Source: JBEVJK01 sp963791325
GTDB taxonomy: Bacteria; Pseudomonadota; Alphaproteobacteria; Rhizobiales; Rhizobiaceae
Reading direction: 5' to 3'
DNA: 64,000 nt
Assembly (NCBI GenBank): GCA_963791325.1
Contig: CAWBRU010000018.1
Location: 1 to 64,000 of the forward strand
Part shown: in pieces, positions 10,401 to 19,006 of the stretch
How the letters are laid out: every line of letters starts with the position of its first letter
Position numbering within the stretch: the first letter of the stretch is position 1
Notes under the pieces: generated by a model
What the model saw: only the letters and a program-made list of their open reading frames with translations
What the model was told of the DNA's origin: nothing
The model's database searches: none
Position numbers and translations under genes: made by a program

Positions 10401-10665
10401 GCGCGGTGAAGCCGCTCAAGTCGGCAAACACCACGGTGACTGTGCGGCGGTCCGCGTCGGTTCGGCCAGCCGCCGGATCGCTTGGCTGGGCAGCCGCCGG
10501 TAGGGGCGGTGCGGCAGCCAAGGAGGTGCCACAGCGTGGGCAAAATGAAAAGGTCGGCTCACACGCCGATCCGCAGCTGTGGCACAGCTTCGGCTGCTTC
10601 GCCCCACAGGCGGGGCAGAAGGCAAAGCCGCTTTGAACTTCAAAGCCGCATCCAGCGCAATTCAT
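7423..10665 (-). CDS. Zinc-ribbon / adenylate cyclase / AAA ATPase / TPR protein
   Basis: This 1080-residue protein is intact, unlike its neighbours. Residues 1-50 hold two zinc ribbons (CAGC, CPAC, CHSC, CPRC). Residues about 75-260 are a class III cyclase domain: VTVVFADLSGFTALSERLD gives the first metal Asp, VDKFLGDALLALFG the second, and SVTGDTVNIAQRL the substrate-binding segment. At about residue 305 the Walker A motif GEAGVGKS opens an AAA ATPase, with Walker B as MLIVLEDLHWSD. The rest, about residues 620-1060, is helical TPR-like repeats. Proteins of this layout are thought to be cytoplasmic signal-integration ATPases; the input signal is unknown. The ATG at 10665 is preferred over upstream frame because it starts the first ribbon and has GAGGG upstream. 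Confidence 0.9.
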   Translation of the reverse strand: MNCAGCGFEVQSGFAFCPACGAKQPKLCHSCGSACEPTFSFCPRCGTSLAAAPPLPAAAQPSDPAAGRTDADRRTVTVVFADLSGFTALSERLDPEIMRGVQNQLFEMLTETVEACGGYVDKFLGDALLALFGAPVAHEDDAERALSAALQMRSKAVELGHRVPVQLDRPLSLHIGVNTGPVVTGGFGVGAAKSYSVTGDTVNIAQRLQSMAAPDEVLVGPLTWRLTRNAFGYESLGDVTLRGKSGTVAVHRLVEALAEPRPARGLETLGVGSPMIGRDVELARLMTALELAGAGSAQLVRIVGEAGVGKSRLVTEFLSRVADDPRFAGLAVRQTTCSPLAQQSYGVLGAVVRSAGAIQPSDALDVVRSKLAALLEELAVPSQEAARLMPLLGHVLGLPDAEAALRHVEPEQRRRHILHAIRTIIERRLALAPMLIVLEDLHWSDAVSLEALRFVIDRLEGQRMMLLLTCRPTQQADALDAARIGHTTLRLPPLGRADIGALLSAYFGVGWDELAPHIGQTIAVQADGNPLFAEEIVRGLIEEGQLTRTQQGWRAKPGLDMPEVPPSLEAMLLGRLDRLPPNVRRLAQDAAVIGPRFDVALLAAVATEPAKLEAGLELLCDAEIVEEVAGAGAFATQAYQFRQFLVHDVIYRNLLLKERIEMHGRVGQAFEGIAGSDPERLEDLTLLGYHFGRSSNRAKGAHYLARAGDRARMIYANEDAIRLYQEALEALRAVAERPADQLALSERIADLLASIGRRSEAEHHYDKLLASARRDDERVGQARIVRKLGRLFWEAGKRARAEECYVEAQALLEGTEAPIERAILLQERGRLAFRSGDNEAAVRWAEEALGHAEAAAPGVVGEAALEAARAVADALNTKGVALARLGMSEKAVREVERSISVAQSAGIPSAACRGYNNLGVLYCLLDPSRAMDACQRGLEVAKTIGDLGLQARLLANFSVASCTFTDRCAGEGVPAAEKAIELDRALDQREHLPVPLIVLGQIHQCSGRAELALTCYGEALGMAREADEPQLLFPCYDGLATLHLDLGNLSEAERYFDLAQGVCSRHGIDPDSLVVLPFLD

Positions 10666-10738
10666 CCGCGGACCCTCGGGCAGACAATGCCGCCACAAAA
10701 GGCGGGTGAGCAAGCGCCACAAAGGCGCAGGTCCATTG

Positions 10739-11398
10739 CTAGGACTTAAGCGTTGTTCTGATCGCCGTCAGGATCGCGTCGGTGGTCGGGAATTTGCCAA
10801 CGCCCGCCAGGCCTTCGGCTGCACATTCGATGTTGGTCCAGCGCACGACCCCATCTCTGTCGATGAGAAACTGGCCTTTGAGCTGCGGCCATTGTCGTTC
10901 CATGTCGGCGTGATCGGCGTCGGTCTCTCGATAACCGTCTAGCCGGGCCGCGGCCGCCGCCGCTTGCGGTATGGGCAACGGCTCAGGCAGCATCCCGTCC
11001 GGATTGATACGAGTCGCTTCCATCTCGCCCAGGAGTTGCGGCGTGGAGACGGGCTTGGGCACGCCATAGGCGTGGTGCGTGGACAGCTTCGGGTCTGCCG
11101 CCACGCGCAGGCCACTTGGCCGGAATCTGAAATAGAGACGGGCATTCTCCGGCGACGTGGCAACCACACACAGCGTCTCCACACCCGATTTCTTGAGCTC
11201 CGGTTCGGTCAGACCAAGCTGGGCAATGGCACGCCGGCAGAATGGACACCATAGCCCGACAAACAAAGCCAGAAATAGCGGCGTTTGACCTTGGTAGTCG
11301 GCGAGCGAGACCGAACCGCTGCCATCGGCCATCGTCAGGTTGAAGTCCGGCGCTGTCTGGCCCGGGCGGATCGCCGACGCAAACGCAGGTGCCGTCAT
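10739..11398 (-). CDS. Redoxin/AhpC-TSA family protein with CPFC motif
   Basis: The 219-residue thioredoxin-fold protein has GQTAPDFNL near the N-terminus, the redox motif WCPFCRR at about residue 50, and a C-terminal QFLIDRDGVVRWTNIE strand typical of AhpC/TSA-like redoxins. Two cysteines separated by PF suggest a thiol-disulfide or peroxiredoxin-like reaction, substrate unknown. There is no signal peptide, so it should be cytoplasmic. GGAGG lies 8 bases upstream of the ATG at 11398. A related copy lies 437 bases upstream on the same strand (11835-12515), suggesting an old duplication; the long gap argues against one simple operon. Confidence 0.85.
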   Translation of the reverse strand: MTAPAFASAIRPGQTAPDFNLTMADGSGSVSLADYQGQTPLFLALFVGLWCPFCRRAIAQLGLTEPELKKSGVETLCVVATSPENARLYFRFRPSGLRVAADPKLSTHHAYGVPKPVSTPQLLGEMEATRINPDGMLPEPLPIPQAAAAAARLDGYRETDADHADMERQWPQLKGQFLIDRDGVVRWTNIECAAEGLAGVGKFPTTDAILTAIRTTLKS

Positions 11399-11834
11399 GA
11401 GAACGAACCTCCGATCCGGCCGATTTCGCCACGAACGTCCCAGGTGGGCAGAACAATCATGCCGACACTATACTTTAACTGCGGGGTACCGCACTCGCAA
11501 ATCTTCACAAAGGCGTGCATATCGCCTTTACCATTGCACGCAGATAATCGAGGCTTCTATCTGAGATTGATCGATCATTTAATCAGTGGTTGGCAATACG
11601 TTGCCTCTGCTTTTAGATGCGCTCGAGTTCAACGGTCGCCGGGCGAACGGCTGCCTTGAGTCGCGCTTTCGCTTTGAGCAGCGACGCGTGGCCACATAAA
11701 TAGCCAGTTAGAGAATTCAACCCTTAGAGTTTGATGATGCTGCTAGTCATCACGAAGGCGTAGTTTTACCTGCCGCTTCAGTCGAACAAAATAGCGTAGA
11801 TCGGGCAGCGCGAATTCGGTCAAAGTTCGGGCAC
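11399..11834. other. Gene-free stretch between the two redoxin genes
   Basis: The region is more AT-rich than its surroundings and contains no convincing coding frame on either strand. It should hold the promoter of the downstream redoxin gene, but no clear -35/-10 pair was assigned and no stem followed by a T-run was seen. Confidence 0.4.
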
Positions 11835-12515
11835 TTACTGTTCAATTCGGGACGCTGCCGACATCACCTCCTCTGCAGTTGGGGCACCGAACAAGTAGCG
11901 GCCCCCCTCGATAACCTCGGTGAAGGTCCAACGGACAACGCCATCGCGGTCGAGCAGAAATTGGCCGATGAGCTGCCCCATGCCGGTGGCCATCATCTGC
12001 TGATCGACTTCAGTGATATCGTAAGCGTCTTTTTTGTTCAGATATTCGAGCGCAGCAAATGGATCCATTGGCTCGGGCATATCGTCCGGCAGGTTGACCC
12101 GCATCGACTTCGCGTCCCTGATCGCAACCTTCTGTGGCCAGGCGGTTTCATCCTCGGTGAACTGCATGGTCGGCAATCCAAAGGCGCGGTGCGAGGTGCG
12201 CTCCGGATCGGCGGCAGCGAGCAACCCCGGCATTGGGTGATAGCGAAAATAAAGGCGAGCCCGCTCAATGGGCGTGCTCACAACGGTTAGGCTTTCGATT
12301 CCCTTCTCTTGGAGTGATGGAGTGAGGTGCGAGAGCGCCACGATGTGACGTCTGCAAAATGGGCAATGCAGGCCTCGATATAGTCCGACCAGCAGCGGTT
12401 TCTCCCCACGAAAATCGTCGATAGCGACCTTGCCCTCGCGGGTGACCGCATCGAGCACGAAATTGGGCGCTCGTTCTCCCAGCTGAAGTGGGCCTAGGTC
12501 GACACGATCTGACAT
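11835..12515 (-). CDS. Second redoxin/AhpC-TSA family protein with CPFC motif
   Basis: This 226-residue protein is a diverged relative of the redoxin at 10739-11398: it shares LGERAPNFVLDAV, the redox site HCPFCRRH, RARLYFRYHP, and the C-terminal GQFLLDRDGVVRWTFTEV. The ATG at 12515 is preferred over an upstream frame because the strong ribosome binding site GGGAGGAG sits 6-7 bases before it. No signal peptide is present. The conserved CPFC pair implies thiol-disulfide or peroxide chemistry, but the substrate cannot be read from sequence. Confidence 0.85.
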   Translation of the reverse strand: MSDRVDLGPLQLGERAPNFVLDAVTREGKVAIDDFRGEKPLLVGLYRGLHCPFCRRHIVALSHLTPSLQEKGIESLTVVSTPIERARLYFRYHPMPGLLAAADPERTSHRAFGLPTMQFTEDETAWPQKVAIRDAKSMRVNLPDDMPEPMDPFAALEYLNKKDAYDITEVDQQMMATGMGQLIGQFLLDRDGVVRWTFTEVIEGGRYLFGAPTAEEVMSAASRIEQ

Positions 12516-12878
12516 TGCTGATCTCCTCCCTGTCAGTCCAGTAACGGTAGCGCGAAGGGTGGACTTGGCCAATCGTGCTCGGTCAATCTATCCGCTTATA
12601 CGTTTGCCCGCTCGAATTGGAAAAGATGCGAGGCCGAACTCAACCATCATTGTAGTAGCAAGAGAACTGCCGCTAGCCTCTCGGAGGGGACCACAAGCTA
12701 CCTCGTTGAGGCGCACGAGTCCAATGCCCTGAGCGCATCTGGAGAGCTTCTGTCGCGTGTAGGATGGAGATCGCTGCCCGCTGAGGGCCGTGTACGCGAC
12801 GAGCTGCCCGCTGACGACTACAACGCTGACTGTTCGCACATCGTGCTCTAAGAGGCCATCGGCGCGAGGCGGACTCGC
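12516..12878. other. Gene-free stretch
   Basis: No coding frame with protein-like composition, repeat or RNA gene was recognised. It should include the promoter of the minus-strand redoxin gene ending at 12515. Confidence 0.35.
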
Positions 12879-13025
12879 TCAGCAGGCCGAGTCACTTCGC
12901 GAAATGCGCGCAGGCCAGCGGCCGGCATCGGCCCACTCGACCTTGCCTTGCAGCAGGAGGCACTCCTCGCTCCCCCGCCGCCATAGCGGCTCGAGTTCGC
13001 CGATCTTGACCTCGGCCTCGGTCAT
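12879..13025 (-). CDS. Possible small hypothetical protein
   Basis: A 48-codon frame (MTEAEVKIGELEPLWRRGSE at its start) has a very good ribosome binding site, GGGAGGAAGG, just before the ATG at 13025. The composition (acidic, amphipathic, one Cys in ECLLLQG) is protein-like. No family is recognised. Its position among island genes suggests a small phage or plasmid protein, but a chance frame is possible. Confidence 0.35.
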   Translation of the reverse strand: MTEAEVKIGELEPLWRRGSEECLLLQGKVEWADAGRWPARISRSDSAC

Positions 13026-13830
13026 CCTTCCTCCCGCTATTCCCGGACGCTGGCGTGGCGCAGCATCTCCTCGCACTCAGGAACACGGAGGCCATCAGGC
13101 CGCGCTTGACCCACTGTGCGCCCGAGGGCGTCTCTTCGCAGGGCCGGTGGGCGGGGCCTGCGCGTAGCCGGCGGTTAGTCTGATGATCGCAAAGACCAAC
13201 GCCGATGCGAACCGCCGGTGGTGACGCGGTGGTGATCTACGCGATGGGCAAGTCGGCCCACCGAAAACAAGGGCGGCCTTAAGCCTCTGGTTTTCAGGAG
13301 AAATCTTGGTGCCGCTTGTCAGAGACTTCGAACTGACGACCTCATCAATACGAATGATAGTCTCGTTGATGAAGGCGAGATGATGTTCGCGCGGTACTGC
13401 ATCGTTACGCTAACGGGCGATCGAAGCGAATATCGGTGACGTTCCCTTTGCAAAGGATGGCGACGCGCCGAGTGGCCGCAATCGAATAGCTGGTTCCGAC
13501 ATCGGGCATGTTGGCTCCGTGCCTGCGCTCGCTCAACTCATCAGCATTTTCAAATTAGCCTGCTCCTGGCATCTCACATACCCGGGCACACGTCCTGTCA
13601 GCGTAGTCATGGCTCTCTGCTGGCGATTGATGCCATCGCTCGAGCGCCAACGCGCGCAGATGCTCACGCTGGCGGGCGATGCCGGCCTCAAGCGCCGCTA
13701 AAAGGCGCGCGTCGGCAATCAGCGGCCGCCAGGGAAACGGCAACGGCTGCCGGGAGGCTCCTCGGCTGCCTGGAAGGGGGCAGGCGGAACTGGAAGGGGG
13801 CTTAATCCCCAGACGGAAGTCGGAGCGTCC
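13026..13830. other. Gene-poor island segment with degraded coding fragments
   Basis: No complete gene was found. On the minus strand about 13245-13420 there is a protein-like stretch reading EHHLAFINETIIRIDEVVSS but with no start codon and a stop just before it. A 62-codon minus frame at 13555-13743 starts only at TTG (LIADARLLAALEAGIARQRE) without a good ribosome binding site. Both look like decayed remnants and could not be assigned to families. Confidence 0.35.
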
Positions 13831-14178
13831 CTATTCCGGGTCATTGTCCAGGTCCTCACCGAGGCTGCGCTTGGCATGGAAGACGTTGACCCCCATCCGG
13901 AACGGCCACAGTGGGCATGCGGTGGCGACGCATTTGCGGACCTCCGCCATGTTGCCGCCCGAGCAGTCGATGCATTTGGCACGGATCGCCTTGATCGGAC
14001 TCTCGACGACCGGCTGGTAGTTGTCGTGCGGATTGGTGTGGTCGAAAACGCGCAGTTCACGCAGTTCGGCGGCCGGAATGACCCGCGGGTCACGGCCGAC
14101 CAGATTGCCGCCATCATCGGCGTAGCGTGACACTTCGAGGAACGGGTTTTCCGATTGCTTGAGCGGCAACAGGGTCAT
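13831..14178 (-). CDS. Cysteine-rich phage/island hypothetical protein
   Basis: This 115-residue protein carries a compact cysteine cluster at about residues 66-85: AKCIDCSGGNMAEVRKC, then VATACPLWPFRMG. Four cysteines in this spacing look like a small metal site. Similar small proteins with a C-x2-C...C...CxLWPFRMG pattern are frequent in rhizobial prophages and islands, with no known function. The ATG at 14178 overlaps the stop of the upstream HTH gene as ATGA and has GGAGGTG in the right place, so the two are translationally coupled. The open frame extends further upstream, but this start is clearly favoured. Confidence 0.7.
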   Translation of the reverse strand: MTLLPLKQSENPFLEVSRYADDGGNLVGRDPRVIPAAELRELRVFDHTNPHDNYQPVVESPIKAIRAKCIDCSGGNMAEVRKCVATACPLWPFRMGVNVFHAKRSLGEDLDNDPE

Positions 14179-14516
14179 AGCTGCACCTCCTGGGAGGCGA
14201 GCCACGTCTCCAGGGTGACGCGTCGGTAGCCGACTCTTCGCTTGCCGATCTGCACCCATGGCGGTCCCGTCCGGTCATGACGCCAGCGCAGCAGCGTGAA
14301 CTTGGAGAGGTTGAGGAAGGTCGCTGCCTGCTCCTCGGTCAGCAGGCCGCTGTTGGGATCGGGCGGCGGCAGCGCGGCGGCCTCCGCCTTGTTGCGCACC
14401 TTGAGCGGTTGGGCGCGGCTGCCGCGGGGGCGCTCGCTAGAATTGGAGGGCGGATCAGCCGGGGCGGCTGAGGCGGCGGAGGATGGAGGATTGGCAGGCG
14501 GATTGGTCTTGGCCAT
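14175..14516 (-). CDS. Helix-turn-helix, excisionase/AlpA-like DNA-binding protein
   Basis: This 113-residue protein has a disordered Ala/Pro/Ser-rich N-terminal half (residues 1-55) and a C-terminal MerR-type winged-helix domain: LLTEEQAATFLNLSKFTLLR, then WRHDRTGPPWVQIGKRRVGY. That signature is typical of excisionase/AlpA-type proteins of prophages and islands. It probably binds DNA for excision control or phage gene regulation. It lies 367 bases from tRNA-Pro, where such genes sit in tRNA-integrated islands, and its stop overlaps the start of the cysteine-rich gene. No strong ribosome binding site is seen at 14516; a start eight codons upstream is possible. Confidence 0.8.
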   Translation of the reverse strand: MAKTNPPANPPSSAASAAPADPPSNSSERPRGSRAQPLKVRNKAEAAALPPPDPNSGLLTEEQAATFLNLSKFTLLRWRHDRTGPPWVQIGKRRVGYRRVTLETWLASQEVQL

Positions 14517-14777
14517 GGCAGAGCGGTCCCGGAAAAACACGAGCTGAAGGAGCTTGGTCTTTCAGGCCAGAAAGCGGGGTGCGGGTTTCAAACCGGTCCG
14601 TGTAGCCTGCTGGGACGCTTTCCCCCCGATCGGGCGACGACAGCGAAGGTCGTCGGTGGCGATCGGAGCGTACTTTGGCCGTCGACAGGGGTAGGGGATT
14701 GGAAGTGGTTAAGTCAACTACAGCTTTGGATGAAGCGGGCTCTTGTGGGTCAGCAAGCTCCCTTAGAATTTTATGGG

Positions 14778-14830
14778 AGTCAGAGGCAACGTAATGCCGC
14801 TGACTGTGGGCTGACTAAATCGTGCTGACT
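14778..14830. repeat. Iterated CTGACT hexamers beside tRNA-Pro
   Basis: Three direct copies of CTGACT occur at 14800-14805, 14811-14816 and 14825-14830. The last two share a longer form, GCTGACTAAA. One inverted copy (AGTCAG) lies at 14778-14783. They stand in a gene-free stretch (14517-14882) just outside the 3' end of the tRNA. Spaced short repeats at such a place resemble arm-type recombinase or excisionase sites; this is inference. Confidence 0.45.
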
Positions 14831-14882
14831 AAAATACGGGTGCGGGCAATATACAATTAAGTTCGGGATTTCAGGAACTTAA

Positions 14883-14959
<77 letters not shown>

Positions 14960-15184
14960 AACCGGCGCATGCCCTACAGGCTCTGTGCCCGGCGTGCAAG
15001 GGGAAAGCGCGGGTGCGCCGCGCTTGGCCGGGCAACGCGCCCCGCTTGACCGGCCGGTAGAGCCCGCGAAGCATTGCCGGACGCCGCCGCCCAAGGGCAG
15101 CAGGGCATATTAGCGAGGAGATATACATCTGGCCGAGGCCCGACTATTGTGCCGGGCCGGTGCAATCCCGGTTTCCGCGTGGCC

Positions 15185-16150
15185 ATGCCGTTCCTGAACT
15201 ATTCGGACTTCGCAACGTTTTCCGGACACGGCTATCTGCTGATCGGCGGCTTGATCCTGGTCGGCGCGGGACTGCTGATCATCTCGCTGATCTTCAACCT
15301 GCGAGTCGCCCAGAGCGTGCGCTTCGACGTGCGCCACCGCGAGAAGCTGCACGAATATTACCGCAACACGTTCTCGCAGCTCGGCGTCATCCTGATCGGC
15401 ATCGGCGTCTCCCTGTTCATCTTCTTCTTCCAGCAAAACTATCAGGACAACCGCCGGCGCGAGAACGAGCTGCAGCAGGTGTTGGCGCGCATGGCGGTGC
15501 GGGTGGCGCGTGCGGCGGTCGCGGCCGAAAGCCTCGGCGGCTTCGACACGCTGCTCGACGCCGGCGGCGCCTATATCCGGCCGGAAGACGGCGGCGCCAA
15601 CCCGGCGGTGACGGCCGAGGGAGCCGCGCTGGCCAAGCAGCTGGACGAGGTGCTGATCCTCGAGCGCGACGTCGACATGCGCACCTTCGCCATTCTCGAA
15701 CCGTCTGCCGATCTGGAGACCTCGCCGGTCTCCAACGAGCTCAATTCGGCGCTGTGGTTCAACATCGTCCGCGACGAGAGCGACATCAAATATGCGGCCG
15801 AGCAGCTCACCCAAGACTTCGGCGATCTCCACCGCGTGCTCGGTGCCGCGCCGGCGGCCGCTGCGGTCGGCGACCCGCAGCTCGGGCCGAAGGTCAAGCA
15901 GGAGCTGCTCGACATTCTGTGGGACGCCGACCTGCTGCGGGCGCGGGCCCGCCGGCTGCTCGCCCGCGCCTGCTGGCTGTTCAGCGCCGGACGTGGCTTC
16001 GTCGGGTTGAAGCCCGATGCAGCGATCGAGGCGGAGCCGAAGTCGCATCAGCAATGGCTCGAGGGGATGAAGGGACGGCTGTCGGGCCTGCGTTCGGGCA
16101 ATGCCAGCTGCTACGAGCTGCTCGGCGCCGGCGGCGCGGAGGAGAGCTGA
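15185..16150 (+). CDS. Two-helix inner-membrane protein of unknown function
   Basis: The 321-residue protein has two hydrophobic helices near the N-terminus, at about residues 14-37 (GYLLIGGLILVGAGLLIISL) and 62-82 (LGVILIGIGVSLFIFFF), separated by a basic, helical linker (RHREKLHEYYRN). The long C-terminal part (about 235 residues) is helical and acidic, starting QQNYQDNRRRENELQQVLAR, and resembles a coiled-coil or sensor-like soluble domain. No enzymatic motif is seen. The ATG at 15185 is chosen over upstream in-frame codons because the membrane segment starts just after it; no clear ribosome binding site supports either. It is the first chromosomal gene beyond the tRNA. Confidence 0.7.
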   Translation: MPFLNYSDFATFSGHGYLLIGGLILVGAGLLIISLIFNLRVAQSVRFDVRHREKLHEYYRNTFSQLGVILIGIGVSLFIFFFQQNYQDNRRRENELQQVLARMAVRVARAAVAAESLGGFDTLLDAGGAYIRPEDGGANPAVTAEGAALAKQLDEVLILERDVDMRTFAILEPSADLETSPVSNELNSALWFNIVRDESDIKYAAEQLTQDFGDLHRVLGAAPAAAAVGDPQLGPKVKQELLDILWDADLLRARARRLLARACWLFSAGRGFVGLKPDAAIEAEPKSHQQWLEGMKGRLSGLRSGNASCYELLGAGGAEES

Positions 16151-16168
16151 CCGGCTGGCCGGATCAGC

Positions 16169-18757
16169 TCACCATTTGATGCTGACGCCCAGATTGCCTT
16201 CGAAGATGCGGTCATCCTCGCCGCTCGCCGCGGTGGTGTAGTCGGCCGACGCATAGAGGCTGACGGCGGAGGTGATGTCTGCGACCAGCCCGCCGCCGAA
16301 GCCGAACGCCGTCCCCTCGCGATCGGTGACGATCGGGAAGCCGTTGAAGGCGACGGTGTCGGAGCCGCCGAACTCGTGCCAGAGATCGGCCTTGAGATAG
16401 GGCCGCAGCCGGGTCCGGCCGAGTTCGAACTTGCCGGCGAGACGCAAGCCGACACGTCCGGTCGTGCCGTCGTCGGCGTCATAGGCGATATCGCCGAACA
16501 GGTCGGTCCGATCGTCGAGCGAGACGCGATGCCAGATCAGCTGCGCCTGCGGCTCCAGCGACCAGGCCGGGGTGAGCGGGATGGGGTAGCCGCCCTCCAG
16601 CGAGAGCGCCACACCGGTGCCGTCGGTGTCGATGCCGAGGCCGCGGTCGGAACTGGCGTCACCGCCGAACCAGGTCGCCATCGCCACGCCGTCGAGATAC
16701 CAGCCCTGCGGGCCGACATGGGTCCAGGTGGCGCCGACGCTGGTGCTATTGAGATCGCTGTGGCCGACCAAAAGATCGTTCCAGCCGACCGCTTGGCCGC
16801 TGACCTCGCCGCTCATGCTGGCATAGGCGACGAACAGGCCAAATCGGTCCTGGTGCCCGGACGCGGACTCCCAGCCGAACAGATCGGTGCCCGCCTGCAG
16901 CCCCCAGAGCGAGCCGTCGAAGGACGGATCGACATCGCCCTCCCAGCCGAGCTTGTCGTCCTGGCCGAAGACACGGCCCCACGAGGCCGGCAGGAGCCCG
17001 CCGCCGGCGAGCAGGCTCTGATCGCCGCGGCGCTCGTGGAAAGTGCCGAGCGTCGAGGTGAGGAGGTGATGGGCGAGCGGCGGCACCACCGCGTAGAGCG
17101 GCACTTCGGGACGGTAGAGCGGCACGGGTTCGTCCGAAACCACCGGCGTCGCGCCCGGATTGGGCGGGGCAATGCCCGGTCCGGGCGGCAGGATGCGTGA
17201 GCCTGAGCCGGCAACCGGCGCCACCCCGGCCGGCGGCAGCGTTGAGCGCAGATACCAGCTGTCGCCGGCACCCGCGGCATCGCCGCGGAACAGGAAATAC
17301 TCGAAGGCGCCGGCCGAGGCCGATCCGGCAAGGCCGAAGGCCGTGGGTGCGGTGGTGGCGCCGTTGGCCGCCTCGACCACCAGAATGCCGTCGCCGAGGG
17401 TCGGCGCGCCGGCGCCGCCGACATTGGCCACGGCGATGGCGGTAAATCCGGAGGCGCTGGCTCCGGCGCCGGTCACGACGAGCCGGTCGGACGGCGCGCC
17501 GTCGACGGCGAGCTGCGCTTGCAGCAACAGCAGTCCGTTCCGGCCGATATAGTTGCCGCTCACGGTGAAGCTGTCGGCCGGGATGCCGCCGGTCCTGGTC
17601 AGATCGATCGTGCCGGCATTGACCAGATTGGCGAGCTGGCCGGCGGTGAAGGGCGCCACGCCGCCGGCGGTGCCGAAGCCGATCAGCGTGCTGCTCGCAT
17701 CGACGTTGAGCGTGCCGGTGCCGGTGCCCGGATCGCCCAGCACAAGCACTCCGTCGAAGCCCAATATCGAGCCGTTGACGGCGTTCACGGACTCCCAGCT
17801 CTGGAAGCGCGCGATGCCGTTGCTGAGGACATTGGAAAGGGTGAGGGCATCCGTGCCGAGACCGCCGGTCACGGCGTCGGTGCCGCTGAGGTTTGCGGGG
17901 GTGAGATTGGTGAGGGTCGCGATATCGTTGTCGGGGCCGAGATCGACGGTGCCGCCCACGGTGCCGCCGTCGTGCCAGTTGAAAGTGTCTGCGCCGAAGC
18001 TCAGCAGCGCGCTGCCGACGAGGGTGCCGCCGCCGATGGTGACGCTGTCGGTGCCGCCGCTGACGCTGATACTGCCGCCGATGAAGGCGGTGTTGGACAG
18101 GGTGATGGTGTCGTTGCCGAAGCCGGTGACCAGATTGCGCTCGATGATGCCGCCCGACATGTCGAAGACGTTGTTGTCGAGCTTCATGTCGACGAGTCCG
18201 ATGCGCCCGCCGGTCATGACGGCACGGTCGCCGTCTTCGAAGAAGTCGACGATCTGGCCGCTGGTCATGGTGAATGTGTCGATGTTGTCGCCCTAGCTGA
18301 GCGACTGGATGCTGCCGCCGCTCATCCGGAAATCGTCGGTGCCGTTGCCCTGCTGGATCGTGCCGTTGACGATGCCGCCGCTGATCACGTAGCTGTCCGC
18401 GCCGTCGCCTTGGTTGACCGCGCCGACAATACGGCCGGACTGTTGGACGATGCTGTCGGTGCCGTTGCCGAAGGTGACGTTGCCGCCGATCACGCCGGTG
18501 CCGCCGGCCGGGAAGGTCAAGGTGTTGTTGCCGCCGGTGTCGGTGAGACCGGGGGCGCTGTTGCTGCTGCAGACGAAATTATCGTTTCCCGGGCCTGGGA
18601 AAAACAGGCATTGGGCCGACGCCGGACCGGCGAGAAAGACCGGAGGAAGGGAGCCAAGCAGCGCCCAGCGCATACCAGGCCGACGGCCGCGGCTCGGCTC
18701 GGCAGGGCGTCTGAGAAGTGGGTGAAACGGCAATCGCGGCAGCGCGGAGCGTCGCAT
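16169..18757 (-). pseudogene. Autotransporter (type Va) interrupted by an in-frame TAG
   Basis: The 862-codon frame is broken only by one TAG (18293-18295). The first 154 codons carry a signal peptide (WALLGSLPPVFLAGPASAQ) and the beginning of a glycine/asparagine-rich beta-helix passenger (GGNVTFGNGTDSIVQQSGRI). Before the stop comes GGSIQSLS, and reading on gives GDNIDTFTMTSGQIVDFFED, so a CAG-to-TAG change fits well. The rest is passenger repeats, a proline-rich linker, and a C-terminal beta-barrel of about 280 residues ending LGVSIKW, the aromatic end used for outer-membrane insertion. If translation stops at TAG only a short secreted fragment is made and the barrel lacks a signal peptide. 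It converges with the membrane-protein gene at 15185-16150. Confidence 0.85.
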
Positions 18758-18946
18758 GGGAGCCCTGAAGTTGCAGGCGACGCCAGCTGTGCGTCATCTG
18801 TGTGCAATCCCGGCCCGGGCGGAATAAGGCACAGGCGCCACCGTTCATCAAATCGCGAATTCGTGATCCGCGTTCCCTTTTGGGAAAATAAGAACTGAAA
18901 TTTGAAGGAGTTAACCTTCCAGGGCAACAAAACTTGTTAAATGGGT

Positions 18947-18966
18947 TCTGCCACACATGTGGCAGA
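18947..18966. repeat. Inverted repeat between bmt and the autotransporter
   Basis: TCTGCCACA and its exact complement TGTGGCAGA are separated by two bases. It lies 40 bases beyond the bmt stop and 190 bases upstream of the autotransporter start. No T-run follows on the minus strand, so an operator or a weak terminator are both possible. Confidence 0.6.
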
Positions 18967-19006
18967 TTGGCCACAATTCAGCCCGTCAGGGTTGCAGCCG
19001 GGCCTG

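Noticed and set aside
13320..13360. A tRNA T-arm-like string (AGTTCGAAGTC on the minus strand)
   Set aside because: No acceptor stem or anticodon arm could be built around it.
18947..18966. Terminator of bmt
   Set aside because: The stem is good but no T-run follows on the minus strand, so it was listed as an inverted repeat only.
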